From: Micromonospora citrea
GTDB lineage: Bacteria; Actinomycetota; Actinomycetes; Mycobacteriales; Micromonosporaceae
Direction of reading: 5' to 3'
Assembly: GCF_900090315.1 (NCBI RefSeq)
Contig: NZ_FMHZ01000002.1
Location: forward strand, 1-64,000
DNA length: 64,000 bases
Under the pieces are notes generated by a model that ran no database searches, was not told the origin of the DNA, and worked only from the letters and a program-made list of their open reading frames with translations. How positions within the stretch are numbered: position 1 is the first letter of the stretch; the number at the start of each line of letters is the position of its first letter. The position numbers and the translations under genes are program-made. Shown here piece by piece: positions 15,370 through 24,293 of the stretch.

Positions 15370-18162
15370 TCAGAGCGCGAGCTGCCAGGCGCCGAGGCCG
15401 TGCGAGGCGGCGTAGAGCACCCGCTTGCCCGGCACTACGGTGAGCCCGGCGACCTCGACGTTGGGCATGCCGCGGGCCGCCTTCACCCAGGTGGTGCTGC
15501 CCTTGGCCAGCCGCAGGACGCCGAAGTCGGTGGCCGCGTAGAGGTCACCGGTGACGTCGTCGCGGACGAGGTCGGTGATCGGCTGGTCGCCGAAGTCGTA
15601 CGACCGGTCGGCCCAGGTCGCGCCGGCGCCGGCCAGCTTCACCTCGAACGCGTGCCCGACGGTGGCCGGGGTGTTCGAGTTGAACCCGCTGTAGGAGATC
15701 CACGCCCGGGCCGGGTCGGCCGGGTCGACGTGGATGCTGGTGACGAAGCGGTTGGGCGTGGCGGCGGTGTCGATCCGCGTCCAGGTGACCGCCGACGCCG
15801 GCTCGGCGTCGACGTTGCGGGACACGAACACCCGGCCCGTGCTGGTGGCCGCGTACGCGGTGGACGAGTCGGTGGCCACGCGCTGCACCACCGAGACGGC
15901 CCCGCCGGCCCGGTCGCCCCAGGCGGCGTCGGTCAGGTTGACCGTGCCCAGCGGCGCGAAGTCGCCGCACTGCGCCTCGAAGGTGCCGGTCCAGGTGTTG
16001 CAGATCCGGTCGGCCTCCGCCAGGCTCCGGTCGCCCAGGCCGAACGTCTTGGTCCGGTAGACGGTGCGGGAGGTGCCGGCGAACATCGTGCCGCTGACCT
16101 TCGGGTCGCTGATCACCGGGGCGTAGAACAGGGTGCCCGGCTGCCCGAAGATCGGGTCGGAGATGGAGATCCAGCTGCCCACGTCACCGTTGTTGAAGTT
16201 CACCTCGGGCGTGGCGTCGTAGAAGGTGTGGAAGCGGAACTCCGGCCTGCCGACGTCGAAGCCGGACGCGCCGCCGTCGCCGATCATCGTGTTGACCCAG
16301 CGCCTGCGCTGGCCCTTGTTCTCCCAGGTGCCGTTGTCCTGGGTGCCGCCCTGCAGCAGGGTGTGGTCGTGCGGGCTGGCCGAGAGGCTGATGAACTGCA
16401 GGGTGTTCATGCCCTTGTTGATGCCGTCCAGCTTCGACGGGATCCGCGAGAGCATCTGCTTGCAGCGGTCCTTCTGCGCCTGCGTGGCCAGGTTGCGGTC
16501 CGGGTTGTCGCACCACGCCGACCGGTCGACGAACTGGCCGCTGGAGCGCATCACGCCGCCGTCGTTGGCCTCGAAGAACTGGTAGGGGTTGCGCGGGTTG
16601 GTGACCAGGGCGTGCTGGTCGGGGTGCAGGCCGTTGGGGTGCAGCTCGTCGGTGCCGTCGAAGGTCATGTCGGTGCCGCTGACGCCGGCGTCGGTGGAGA
16701 GCACCACGGCCCGCTTGTGGGCGACGGTCTCGCCGTAGACGTACGAGCCGCCGGTGTAGACGATGTCGGGGTGCCCGGCCGGGGTGTGCACGAACACGTC
16801 GTACCAGCACTGGCCGGTGCACTGGTTGTAGGTCGCGTAGCCCGGGTCGGCCGGGTTCGCGCTGGTGAGGTCGGTGAACGCGGGGGCACCGCCGGCCACG
16901 TCGTCGCTGCGGAACAGCCGCGAGTACGGGTTGCCGAGGTTGCCCTCGTAGACGTACATCCGGGTCTTGCCGTTCGGCAGGGCGGTCACGTCGATCGCGG
17001 CGCGGGTCTGGAAGACCGCCGGGTTGAGCGACGGCTTGATCTGGGTCCAGGTGGCGCCGGCGTCCGCCGAGCGCCACACGCCCCGGGCGTACGAGGAGGC
17101 GTAGACGACGTTCGCGTCGCGCGGGTCGAGCTTGACGTAGCGCACGCCGCGCGGCGAGCAGGCGGCGGTGTTGTTGTATTCGGCGGCGCTGCCGGTGCAC
17201 TGGGTCGCGTCGGCCGAGCCGTTGTGGACGAACTTCCAGTTCGCGCCGCCGTCGGTGGACTTGTAGAGGCCCCACTTCTCGGCGTCGGGCACCGGGCGGG
17301 TGACGCCGGTGCAGCAGGAGCTGGACATGCCCCGCAGCGCGGTGGTGGTGGCGACGTAGAGCGTCTTCGGGTCGCCCGGCTTGATCGTGATCTCGCCGAT
17401 GCCCTTGCCGGCCAGGGCGTCCTTGCCCAGCGGGCCCTTCCAGGTGACGCCGCCGTTCGTCGACTTGTAGAGGCCGACGCCGGCGACGCAGCCGGAGGCG
17501 CAGGTGTTGGCCTCGCCGGTGCCGACGTAGATCGTCAGGCCGGTCTTGTCGTTACGGTCGATCTTGACCGAGCCGGCCGCGTTGATGCCGAGCGGACCGC
17601 CGAGGTAGAACCACTTCGGCTCCGGCGCGAGGACGTTGAGGGTGCCCCAGACGCCGCCGCCGGCCGGCGTCACGTACGCCCGGCAGAGCAGGGCGTTGCA
17701 GTCGGGCGCGATGTCGATGGAGGTGACCCGGCCGCCCGCGACGTACGCGTTCGGCACGTAGTTGTAGGCGTTGCGGAACTCGGTGAACGGGTAGAGGGCC
17801 TCGCTCGGGCCGACGTTGGTCCACCCCCGGCTGCCACCGGCGCGCCGCTCGGCGGCCGAGTACGCCGCCTTCGACCGGTCCATCTGGGCGATGCTGATCG
17901 TGCTGGCCGGGTACGCGCGCTCCAGGAACTCCTGCTGGGCGGCGTTGCCCGGGCCGTCCGGCGACATGCCGTCGTTGCCCGGCACGGCCTGGCGCAGCCG
18001 CTCCATGTGGGCACCGAGCGCGCCGGGCATCTCGCCGTCCCCGGTCGCGGCGGCGGGGGCCGGCACCTGGGCGCCGGCGAAGTGGATTCCTACGAGCCCG
18101 GTCGATGCCACCAGGGCACCGACCGCCAGCCCCACGAGCAGGTGGCGACGTCTGCGCTTCAC
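15370..18162 (-). CDS. large secreted BNR/VPS10-type beta-propeller protein
   Basis: 930 residues. A basic start (VKRRRRHL) and hydrophobic stretch LVGLAVGALVASTGLVGI form a signal peptide. The body has repeated Asp-box motifs (STNGGVTWKG, STDGGANWKF, SADAGATWTQ), each at a blade turn of sialidase or sortilin-type propellers, and many Cys pairs (CASGC, SSCCTG, CTGQC). No sialidase Arg triad or Asp/Glu/Tyr set could be assigned, so enzymatic activity is not claimed. GTG 18162 is chosen because GGAAGGA lies 5 nt upstream. Location beside a sugar importer hints at binding or degrading an extracellular polymer. Confidence 0.85.
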   Translation of the reverse strand: MKRRRRHLLVGLAVGALVASTGLVGIHFAGAQVPAPAAATGDGEMPGALGAHMERLRQAVPGNDGMSPDGPGNAAQQEFLERAYPASTISIAQMDRSKAAYSAAERRAGGSRGWTNVGPSEALYPFTEFRNAYNYVPNAYVAGGRVTSIDIAPDCNALLCRAYVTPAGGGVWGTLNVLAPEPKWFYLGGPLGINAAGSVKIDRNDKTGLTIYVGTGEANTCASGCVAGVGLYKSTNGGVTWKGPLGKDALAGKGIGEITIKPGDPKTLYVATTTALRGMSSSCCTGVTRPVPDAEKWGLYKSTDGGANWKFVHNGSADATQCTGSAAEYNNTAACSPRGVRYVKLDPRDANVVYASSYARGVWRSADAGATWTQIKPSLNPAVFQTRAAIDVTALPNGKTRMYVYEGNLGNPYSRLFRSDDVAGGAPAFTDLTSANPADPGYATYNQCTGQCWYDVFVHTPAGHPDIVYTGGSYVYGETVAHKRAVVLSTDAGVSGTDMTFDGTDELHPNGLHPDQHALVTNPRNPYQFFEANDGGVMRSSGQFVDRSAWCDNPDRNLATQAQKDRCKQMLSRIPSKLDGINKGMNTLQFISLSASPHDHTLLQGGTQDNGTWENKGQRRRWVNTMIGDGGASGFDVGRPEFRFHTFYDATPEVNFNNGDVGSWISISDPIFGQPGTLFYAPVISDPKVSGTMFAGTSRTVYRTKTFGLGDRSLAEADRICNTWTGTFEAQCGDFAPLGTVNLTDAAWGDRAGGAVSVVQRVATDSSTAYAATSTGRVFVSRNVDAEPASAVTWTRIDTAATPNRFVTSIHVDPADPARAWISYSGFNSNTPATVGHAFEVKLAGAGATWADRSYDFGDQPITDLVRDDVTGDLYAATDFGVLRLAKGSTTWVKAARGMPNVEVAGLTVVPGKRVLYAASHGLGAWQLAL

Positions 18163-18362
18163 GAGGGTCCTTCCGGCAGATAGGGGCCGCCGCGCGGCCC
18201 TCCGGATTGGCGACCGTCGCTGGCAGCGTCCACGTCGGAGAATGGCAGAGCGGATCGACGGGGGCAATCCCCCGCATGGACCGGGATCAACGGATGGTTG
18301 CGTCCGCATGGAACGGGTGGTGCGGCGCCATGCCGGCGCCGCACGAGAACCGCGGCGAGGCC

Positions 18363-18602
18363 GCCACCCCGATGACCGGGCAGGAGGACGTCGACCCGTT
18401 CACGCGGGAACGGCCCGGGGTGCCCGTCGGCCGGCCCGGCGACGCGCGGGAGGTCGCCGCCGTGGTGACGCTGCTCGCCTCGCCCGCCGCCGCGTGCGTC
18501 ACGGGCGCGTCCTGGCCCGTCGACGGCGGCATGTTGCTGACGGGTCCCGCAGGTCGACGCGCTCACCTCGCACGACTGGCGGGCGGCGCGGGAACGAGGT
18601 GA
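18363..18602 (+). pseudogene. C-terminal remnant of a short-chain dehydrogenase
   Basis: From about 18363 the frame reads TPMTGQEDVD, PGVPVGRPGDAREVAAVVTLLASP and CVTGASWPVDGGMLL, the last quarter of classical SDR enzymes (after the YxxxK active site, up to the terminal GG[MT]L). The Rossmann GxxxGxG, the catalytic Ser and the YxxxK helix are absent, and the frame runs on past the usual end to 18602. It shares this gap with the promoter of the serine hydrolase and is presumably non-functional. Confidence 0.75.
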
Positions 18603-18692
18603 CGTCCTCCGCGACGGTCGCCGACCGGACCGTCCAATCTCGAATCCTCTAGTAGGGTCTCCCCGGCTAGATCAACTGGACGGGGAGATGTC

Positions 18693-20372
18693 GTGCGGAC
18701 AGTCAGCAGGAGGACGTTCGGAAAGCTCGTCGGCGCGGCCGGCGCCGGTGCCGCCGGTGCCGGCACACTGCTCCACGCGCCGGCGCGGGCGGCGGACGGG
18801 TGGGTCGCCACCGGCACCGCGGTTGCCGGGCTGAGCAGCTTCGACGACACCATGAAATCGTTCATGCAGGCGCGCGGTGTCAGCGCCGGGCAGCTCGCGG
18901 TGGCGTACAACGGCCGGCTCGTGCTGGCCCGGGGCTACGGCAACAACTCGGCGGAGACGATCCAGCCCACGTCGCTGTTCCGCATCGCGAGCCTCAGCAA
19001 GTCGCTCACCGCCGCGGCGGTGCTCCGGCTGGCGCAGGACGGCCTGGTCGGCCTCGACGACCCGGTGACCTCGGTGCTGGACTTCATCCCGCCGACCGGC
19101 CAGTCCGTCGACCCGAGGATGCCGCAGGTGACCCTGCGGCGGTTGCTGCAGCACCTCGGCGGCTGGGACCGGGACCTCACCTTCGACCCCCTGCACGGCC
19201 GCGACCACGTCATCGCGCAGGCGCTGGGCGTTCCGCTGGAGCTGCGCAAGGAGGACGTCCTGCGCTACATGTCCGGCCAGCCGCTGCAACACGACCCGGG
19301 CAGCACCGTGGCGTACAGCAACTACGGCTACTTCCTCGCCGGCCGGGTCGTCGAGAAGGTCACCGGCCTGTCCTACGAGGCGTACGTCAAGCAGAAGCTC
19401 CTCGCGCCGCTGGGCATCACCCGGATGGCGCACGGGAAGGCCCTGACGCGGCTCGCCGGCGAGGTCGGCTACCGGTCGCAGTACACGGGGCGCACCGTCC
19501 TGGACGACTCGGGCACCATCGTGCCGGCCCCGTACGGCACCTTCAGCATGAGCCTGCGCGACGCCAACGGCGGGTGGGTCGCCTCGGCGGTGGACATGGT
19601 CCGCTGGGCCACCATGCTCGACGGCGCCGGTGGCGTGCTCGACGGCGCCTCGCTGGCCAAGGTCACCGCGGTGCCTTCGACGGGCGTGAACGGCAACGGC
19701 TGGTACTACGGCCTCGGCTGGGCCGTGCGCCCCTTCGCCACCAGCGGCGGGACGAAGTACAACATCTGGCACACCGGCAGCCTGGCCGGCACCTACACCC
19801 TGCTGGTCAAGAGCTACCAGGGCATGAGCTGGGCGGCGCTGTTCAACCAGCGCGACGACCCCTCCGGCCTCAACTACGGCGACATCGACAGCGCGCTGTG
19901 GGCCGCCTCCCGCCAGGTGACCAGCTGGCCGACGCACAACCTCTGGTCGACGTACTTCAGCCCGTGGAGCGTGGTGGTGGACAACACCACGGCCGGCCGC
20001 TTCACCGCCAGCAGCAACTGGGCCGTCGCGTCGAGCCTCACCGGCCGGTACGGCACCAACTACCGGCGGGCCGCCCCGGTCGCCGCCAGCGACGTCGCCT
20101 GGTACAAGGTCGACGTCCCCGAGACCGGCACCTACCGGGTCGACGTCTGGTACCCGGCGTCCACCGGCAACAGCGCCGCCACCCCCTACATCGTGGCCAC
20201 CTCGACGGGCAACAAGACGGTGCACGTCGACCAGCGCAGCAACGGCGGGACGTGGCGCTCGCTGGGCACCTTCACCCTCGCCCGGGGCGACGGCAACAAG
20301 GTCGGCGTGAGCCGGTGGACCTCGGGCACCGGCCACGTGGTCGCGGACGCCGTACGCGTCACCCGGGTCTGA
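18693..20372 (+). CDS. exported beta-lactamase-family serine hydrolase with golvesin-like C-terminal domain
   Basis: 559 residues. The N terminus has a Tat motif (SRRTFGK) and a Gly/Ala-rich hydrophobic stretch. The class C beta-lactamase/DD-peptidase fold shows SLSK (Ser100, Lys103), YSN (208-210) and HTG (360-362). After about residue 430 a beta-rich module (VVVDNTTAGRFTASSNW to DAVRVTRV) resembles the golvesin C-terminal-like domain, likely a carbohydrate or surface-binding module. GTG 18693 follows GGGGAG by 5 nt. Likely an esterase or peptidase acting outside the cell; no resistance role is implied. Confidence 0.9.
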   Translation: MRTVSRRTFGKLVGAAGAGAAGAGTLLHAPARAADGWVATGTAVAGLSSFDDTMKSFMQARGVSAGQLAVAYNGRLVLARGYGNNSAETIQPTSLFRIASLSKSLTAAAVLRLAQDGLVGLDDPVTSVLDFIPPTGQSVDPRMPQVTLRRLLQHLGGWDRDLTFDPLHGRDHVIAQALGVPLELRKEDVLRYMSGQPLQHDPGSTVAYSNYGYFLAGRVVEKVTGLSYEAYVKQKLLAPLGITRMAHGKALTRLAGEVGYRSQYTGRTVLDDSGTIVPAPYGTFSMSLRDANGGWVASAVDMVRWATMLDGAGGVLDGASLAKVTAVPSTGVNGNGWYYGLGWAVRPFATSGGTKYNIWHTGSLAGTYTLLVKSYQGMSWAALFNQRDDPSGLNYGDIDSALWAASRQVTSWPTHNLWSTYFSPWSVVVDNTTAGRFTASSNWAVASSLTGRYGTNYRRAAPVAASDVAWYKVDVPETGTYRVDVWYPASTGNSAATPYIVATSTGNKTVHVDQRSNGGTWRSLGTFTLARGDGNKVGVSRWTSGTGHVVADAVRVTRV

Positions 20373-20510
20373 GCCACCGGGGCGCGCCGGGCGCGCCCTC
20401 CCGCTGGTGGCCCGCCCGGCGGGTGGGCCACCAGCGCCGCGCGGGACAATGGGTGCTCCGCCCGCGTCCCGGCGAGCGGAAGGGTCACCATCGGCAGGAG
20501 AACGATCAGC

Positions 20511-21431
20511 GTGTCGGAAACATCCCGGTCGCCATCGTCGGCGGCGGACGACCTGCGCGCCGACTGCGCCCGGTGCTTCGGGCTCTGCTGCGTCGCGCCC
20601 GCCTTCTCCGCGTCGGCGGACTTCGCCATCGACAAGCCCGCCGGGCAGCCCTGCCCGAACCTGCGGGCCGACTCGCGCTGCGGCATCCACGCCGACCTGC
20701 GCGACCGCGGCTTCCCCGGCTGCACCGTCTTCGACTGCTTCGGCGCCGGGCAGCGGGTGGCCCAGCACACCTTCGGCGGGCGGGACTGGCGCGAGGCGCC
20801 GGGGAGCGCCGCGCGCATGTTCGACACGTTCGCCGTGATGCGACCGCTGCACGAGCTGCTCTGGTACCTGACCGAGGCGCTGGCGCTGCGCCCGCCGCAG
20901 CCGCTGCGCGACGAACTCGCCGCCGCGCGCGCCGAGACCGAGCGGCTGGCCCGGGGGACCCCGGAGACGCTGCTGGCGATCGACGTGGACGCCTACCGGG
21001 GCCGGGTGAACCCGCTGCTGTCCCGCGCCGGGGACGCGGCGCGGGCGCGGGGCGGCCGGCCCGGCGCGGACCGGCGGGGCGCCCGGTTGTTCGGCGCCGA
21101 CCTGCGCCGGGCCGACCTGCGCCGGGCGAACCTGCGCGGGGCGCTGCTGATCGGCGCGGACCTGCGCGGCGTCGACCTCGGCCTGGCCGACCTGACCGGG
21201 GCCGACCTGCGCGGGGCGGACCTGCGCGGGGCGGACCTGTCGGGCAGCCTGTTCCTGCACCAGTCGCAGCTCGACGCGGCCCGGGGCGACCGGCACACGA
21301 CGCTGCCGCCCGGCCGGACGCACCCGGGGCACTGGTCGGGCCTGACGCTCACCCCGGTACGCCCCGGCCGCCGGGGCGTACCCGCGGCCGCCGGTGACGG
21401 CGACGGCAGGCGACGACGGCAGCGGCGGTGA
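20511..21431 (+). CDS. Cys-rich N-terminal domain plus pentapeptide repeats
   Basis: 306 residues. The first 80 residues carry eight Cys (CARCFGLCC at 19-27, then Cys48, 57, 71 and 76), a layout like YkgJ-type metal or Fe-S modules. Residues about 185-245 are 11-12 pentapeptide repeats of the A(D/N)LxG type ([16 protein letters not shown]), forming a right-handed quadrilateral beta helix. The middle is helical. The fused arrangement is seen in actinobacterial proteins of unknown function; pentapeptide proteins elsewhere mimic DNA (Qnr, MfpA), but that role is not shown here. GTG start with AGGAGA upstream. Confidence 0.82.
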   Translation: MSETSRSPSSAADDLRADCARCFGLCCVAPAFSASADFAIDKPAGQPCPNLRADSRCGIHADLRDRGFPGCTVFDCFGAGQRVAQHTFGGRDWREAPGSAARMFDTFAVMRPLHELLWYLTEALALRPPQPLRDELAAARAETERLARGTPETLLAIDVDAYRGRVNPLLSRAGDAARARGGRPGADRRGARLFGADLRRADLRRANLRGALLIGADLRGVDLGLADLTGADLRGADLRGADLSGSLFLHQSQLDAARGDRHTTLPPGRTHPGHWSGLTLTPVRPGRRGVPAAAGDGDGRRRRQRR

Positions 21432-21572
21432 CGGCGCGGACCGGCCGGCCGGGGGTCCGACCGGTCGGCCGGTGACGGTGGGCCGGGCACCCCGGGCCGG
21501 GCGGCGACGTTTCGTCCCGCTCCGCCCGGGAAGCCCACGGGCGGAGCGGTAACGGCGACCAGGGAGGCGACC

Positions 21573-21809
21573 GTGGGATACCGAGCACGCGACGGCGAGC
21601 TGCCGGTCGACCCGGCGCACGCCGAGGACGAGGCCGGCCAGGCGCGACTGGTCCAGGTCGAGGCGGACACCGACGTCCCCGCGCCCGACGACACGACGAC
21701 GAGGCCCGACATCGTCACCGAGGACGACGGGTCGGGCATGGCGGGCGGCGCCTCGGGCACCTCCAGCGGCGGTTCGGGCATGCCGGGCCACCCGGACGCC
21801 GCGCGGTGA
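21573..21809 (+). CDS. small acidic hypothetical protein
   Basis: 78 residues, GTG start with AGGGAGG 6 nt upstream, which supports it as real. The sequence is polar and acidic (AHAEDEAGQARLVQVEADTD) and ends in a Gly/Ser-rich tail (GSGMAGGASGTSSGGSGM). There is no predicted helix bundle, membrane segment or known domain; it is likely disordered. It is followed 46 bp later by another small acidic protein and may be co-transcribed with it. Confidence 0.6.
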   Translation: MGYRARDGELPVDPAHAEDEAGQARLVQVEADTDVPAPDDTTTRPDIVTEDDGSGMAGGASGTSSGGSGMPGHPDAAR

Positions 21810-21855
21810 GCCGCCCGACGCGTTTGCCGGCCCGGCACGGGGGCAGGAGTGCGGC

Positions 21856-22086
21856 ATGACCGATCAGAACCGTACCGACCGCGCCGCCACCGACGAGCCG
21901 GACGGCGCCACCGCAATGCAGGCGTCGCTGCGGCCGCCGGGCGAATCCCTGCACAGCACCGACGACACCGGCGACGACTTCGCGGACCTGCCGGCCGAGG
22001 AGCGGCGATCGGCCCGCGAGGTCAGCCGCGCCGGATACGACGTCGAGGCGGTCTCCGGCAGCACCGACCCGAGCCGCACCGAGTGA
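21856..22086 (+). CDS. small acidic hypothetical protein
   Basis: 76 residues, ATG start with GGCAGGAG 6 nt upstream. The composition is Asp/Glu/Ser/Thr-rich and appears disordered; the only structured-looking part is the helix EERRSAREVSRAGYDVEAV near the C terminus. I do not recognise a family. Its stop lies 30 bp from the stop of the convergent RNase H gene. Confidence 0.6.
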   Translation: MTDQNRTDRAATDEPDGATAMQASLRPPGESLHSTDDTGDDFADLPAEERRSAREVSRAGYDVEAVSGSTDPSRTE

Positions 22087-22116
22087 CCTGACCGCCGGTG
22101 GCCCGCCGGGTGCGCC

Positions 22117-22593
22117 TCAGCGGCCGGCGGGCACCGCCGCGCGGGCCTCGGTCATGCCGCGGTTGGCCAGCGCGTCGGCGCGCTCGTTCTCCGGGTGGCC
22201 GTTGTGACCCTTCACCCACAGCCAGGTGACCCGGTGCCGGGCGCACGCCGCCTCCAGCCGCTGCCACAGGTCGGCGTTCTTGACCGGCTGCTTCGCGGCG
22301 GTCCGCCAGCCGTTGCGCTTCCACGACGCCAACCAGCTCGTGATGCCGTTGCGCACGTACGTGCTGTCGGTGTGCAGCTCGACGGTGACCGGCCGGGTCA
22401 GGCTCTCCAGGGCCTGGATGGCCGCCATCAGCTCCATCCGGTTGTTGGTGGTCGGGGTCGCCTCGCCGCCGCACAGCTCCCGCTCGTGCGCGCCGTAGCG
22501 CAGCACCACGCCCCAACCGCCGGGGCCGGGGTTGCCGCTGCACGCCCCGTCGGTCCAGATCTGCACGACCCTGCCGGCCGTCTCGTCCACCAT
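22117..22593 (-). CDS. rnhA: ribonuclease HI
   Basis: 158 residues, the standard length of a single-domain type I RNase H, which cuts RNA in RNA-DNA hybrids with Mg2+. The catalytic carboxylates are in the expected motifs: Asp15 ([15 protein letters not shown]), Glu54 (NNRMELMAA), Asp76 (HTDSTYV) and Asp140 (NERADALAN), with the accessory His130 (WVKGHNGH). No C-terminal acid phosphatase domain (as in some actinobacterial RNase H fusions) is attached. Confidence 0.95.
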   Translation of the reverse strand: MVDETAGRVVQIWTDGACSGNPGPGGWGVVLRYGAHERELCGGEATPTTNNRMELMAAIQALESLTRPVTVELHTDSTYVRNGITSWLASWKRNGWRTAAKQPVKNADLWQRLEAACARHRVTWLWVKGHNGHPENERADALANRGMTEARAAVPAGR

Positions 22594-22669
22594 GTCGGCA
22601 ACCTACCGAATCCGCCCCGCCTCCCCCGCCGTCGGGGCGGCGGGCGGCCGAGCGTCGCCGGCCGTACCG

Positions 22670-22840
22670 CTACCTGCCGCGTCGGAGGGCCCGCATGGCG
22701 AACGCGACCGCGCCGAGGACGAGCACGACGCCCAGGAGCTGGAGGCCCGGCGACTCGTCGGCCTCCCCCTGGACGACGCCGTCGACGCCGCCGGGCCTCC
22801 TCGGTCTCGTCGGCGGCGTCGACGACGGATGCTCAGCGGA
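22670..22840 (-). pseudogene. possible C-terminal membrane-anchor remnant
   Basis: In the frame ending with TAG at 22670 the translation is a Pro/Ser-rich linker (HPSSTPPTRPRRPGG), an acidic turn, then LQLLGVVLVLGAVAFAM followed by RALRRGR. That is the typical end of a secreted protein with a proline linker, one membrane helix and a basic stop-transfer tail. No start codon with a ribosome site precedes it; upstream it overlaps the 3' end of the hydrolase gene out of frame. I read it as a remnant, with low certainty. Confidence 0.3.
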
Positions 22841-24116
22841 CGAAGGTGACGTCGGGATGCCTCGGCGACGGGCTGTCGAGCAACGCCCGGGGCCGCCGGC
22901 GGAGGTGTTGGTCGAAGAAGGCGCTCAGGTAGGCCCGTTGGGAGGCGATGATCCGGCCCGGGTCGACGGTGCCGATCAGGCTCGCGACGAGCCCCTCCGG
23001 CAGCGGGAACGCCGCGTCGAGCTGCGGTAGCAGCAGCTGGTGGTCGGTGAAGGTGAAGTGCTGGCCGTCGGGGACGTACAGGTCGCGTTTCCAGCCGGGC
23101 GAGTTCGCCCAGAACGCCCGCCAGTCCGGGGCGTCCAGGTGGGTGTACGGCCTGCCGCCGACGAGACCGGTGCCCATCAGCAGGAACGGGCGGTCGAGCC
23201 CACGGACGGCCACCTCGCCGAGTTCCGTGGTGCTGTACGCCATGCTGCCGTCCAGGTCCGCTCCGGCGTCCAGCCGGCGGTCGGCGAGCATCGCCTCGGC
23301 GGTGGTGAAACCGCCGGCGGAGTGGCCGAACATGCCGGCGCGGGACAGGTCCAGCGCGGCGCCGAGGCCATCCGGAAGCCGGCGTCCGCCGGCGTCGGGG
23401 TTGCCACCCCGGGCGAGGACGGCGAGTTGGTCGAGGACGAATCGGGTGTCCTGGACCCGGGTGTGGATCAGCAGGCGGCTGAGCGCGACGGGTTCCAGGT
23501 CCGACAGGCGCTGCGTCGCCAGCCGCCCACCGGGAAACTCGACGACCGGCGCCTCGTACGTGTGGTCCATCGTCACCACGACGTAGCCCCGACTGACCAG
23601 TTCCTCCACGAGCACCGTGCCCTCCGCCCGGTTCCTGTCGCCGCCGGGCGAGTACAGGACCACCGGGTGCCCTCGGTGCCCGACACGGGCGGGCGCGCCG
23701 GTACGGGCATGGGTGGCGAAGCCCGCCCAGTCGACCTGCCCGGCTGGGATGCCGAGCATGCCGGCGAGGTTCTCGCCGTACAGCTGCGCCGCCAGCGGTG
23801 GCAGGTACGGCGCGAGTGGCCCACGGGCCGCCGGGCGAGCCGGGTACCAGACGGTGACCATGAGTTCCCGCCGCTTGGCGGCCACCCACGGGTCGGGTCG
23901 GTCGTGGTCGACCAGGTGCAGTTCGGTGGCGGCGACGGCGTACGGGCCGGTCGGCACGGGAAGCCGCAACCGCAGCGGCGCGTTCGTGGCCGGCGGTGGG
24001 ACGGACTCCGCCCCCGGTGCGGCATGGGCGAGAGCTGCCGGCGCGGTCGCCACCATCGCCACCGACACCGCAGCAGCGGCGCCGCCCAGCAGCCGTCGTC
24101 GAGAAATCGTTCGCAT
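22833..24116 (-). CDS. exported alpha/beta hydrolase (lipase/PAF-acetylhydrolase-like)
   Basis: 427 residues. It starts with a Tat-type signal (MRTISRRRLLGG, hydrophobic region, ALAHA cleavage-like site). The nucleophile elbow is GHSAGG (Ser266), preceded by the oxyanion strand VVLYSPGG (153-160) and YVVVTMDHTYEAP; a catalytic His is likely in DGQHFTFTDH. The layout resembles platelet-activating-factor acetylhydrolase and bacterial cutinase/lipase relatives that cleave esters outside the cell. ATG 24116 is chosen because it begins the signal peptide; 24152 would place 12 residues before it. Confidence 0.88.
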   Translation of the reverse strand: MRTISRRRLLGGAAAAVSVAMVATAPAALAHAAPGAESVPPPATNAPLRLRLPVPTGPYAVAATELHLVDHDRPDPWVAAKRRELMVTVWYPARPAARGPLAPYLPPLAAQLYGENLAGMLGIPAGQVDWAGFATHARTGAPARVGHRGHPVVLYSPGGDRNRAEGTVLVEELVSRGYVVVTMDHTYEAPVVEFPGGRLATQRLSDLEPVALSRLLIHTRVQDTRFVLDQLAVLARGGNPDAGGRRLPDGLGAALDLSRAGMFGHSAGGFTTAEAMLADRRLDAGADLDGSMAYSTTELGEVAVRGLDRPFLLMGTGLVGGRPYTHLDAPDWRAFWANSPGWKRDLYVPDGQHFTFTDHQLLLPQLDAAFPLPEGLVASLIGTVDPGRIIASQRAYLSAFFDQHLRRRPRALLDSPSPRHPDVTFVR

Positions 24117-24169
24117 GGGGCAAGGCTCGCCCGGAGAGCCCGTCGGCGACACCTGCCGGAAGTGACCAA

Positions 24170-24197
24170 GGCGTCCCTGAGAAATCTCAGGGACGCC
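24170..24197. promoter_or_regulatory. perfect 13-bp inverted repeat between divergent genes
   Basis: GGCGTCCCTGAGA, AA, TCTCAGGGACGCC: both arms match perfectly with a 2-bp centre. It lies 54 bp upstream of the exported hydrolase and 185 bp upstream of the ABC ATPase. There is no T-run on either side and the loop would be only 2-4 nt, so an operator for a dimeric regulator is more likely than a terminator. The regulator cannot be named. Confidence 0.6.
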
Positions 24198-24280
24198 GGC
24201 CCCGGGCCGGGAGTCGCCCGCGTCGACGCCAGGATTTCGCAGGTCACGGGCGTACGGGTCACCGATCGGCAGCCCCGGTT

Positions 24281-24293
24281 CCTGACTTTCGTG
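24281..24293 (+). promoter_or_regulatory. shared 13-mer upstream of the ABC efflux genes
   Basis: CCTGACTTTCGTG, ending 88 bp before the ABC ATPase ATG. The identical 13-mer in the same orientation relative to its gene precedes the histidine kinase (28606-28594). It is centred in a wider dyad, CAGCCCC...GGGGCTG (24270-24300). I infer a binding site for the response regulator at 26188-26844. Confidence 0.5.

Noticed and set aside
15316..18183. 955-codon open frame antisense to the propeller gene
   Set aside because: A by-product of high-GC codon bias; the translation is Val/Gly/Arg-rich with no domain, while the opposite strand encodes a signal peptide and Asp-box repeats.
18693..20372. Antibiotic-resistance beta-lactamase
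   Set aside because: The SxxK/YSN/HTG set is shared with esterases and DD-peptidases; the golvesin-like tail and lone context fit a surface hydrolase better.
18672..21857. 1061-codon minus-strand frame covering the serine hydrolase and pentapeptide genes
   Set aside because: Composition is low-complexity Arg/Gly/Val and it spans two well-supported genes with ribosome sites on the plus strand.
24170..24197. Palindrome as a rho-independent terminator
   Set aside because: No T-run on either side, a loop of only 2 nt, and it lies upstream of both flanking genes rather than downstream.
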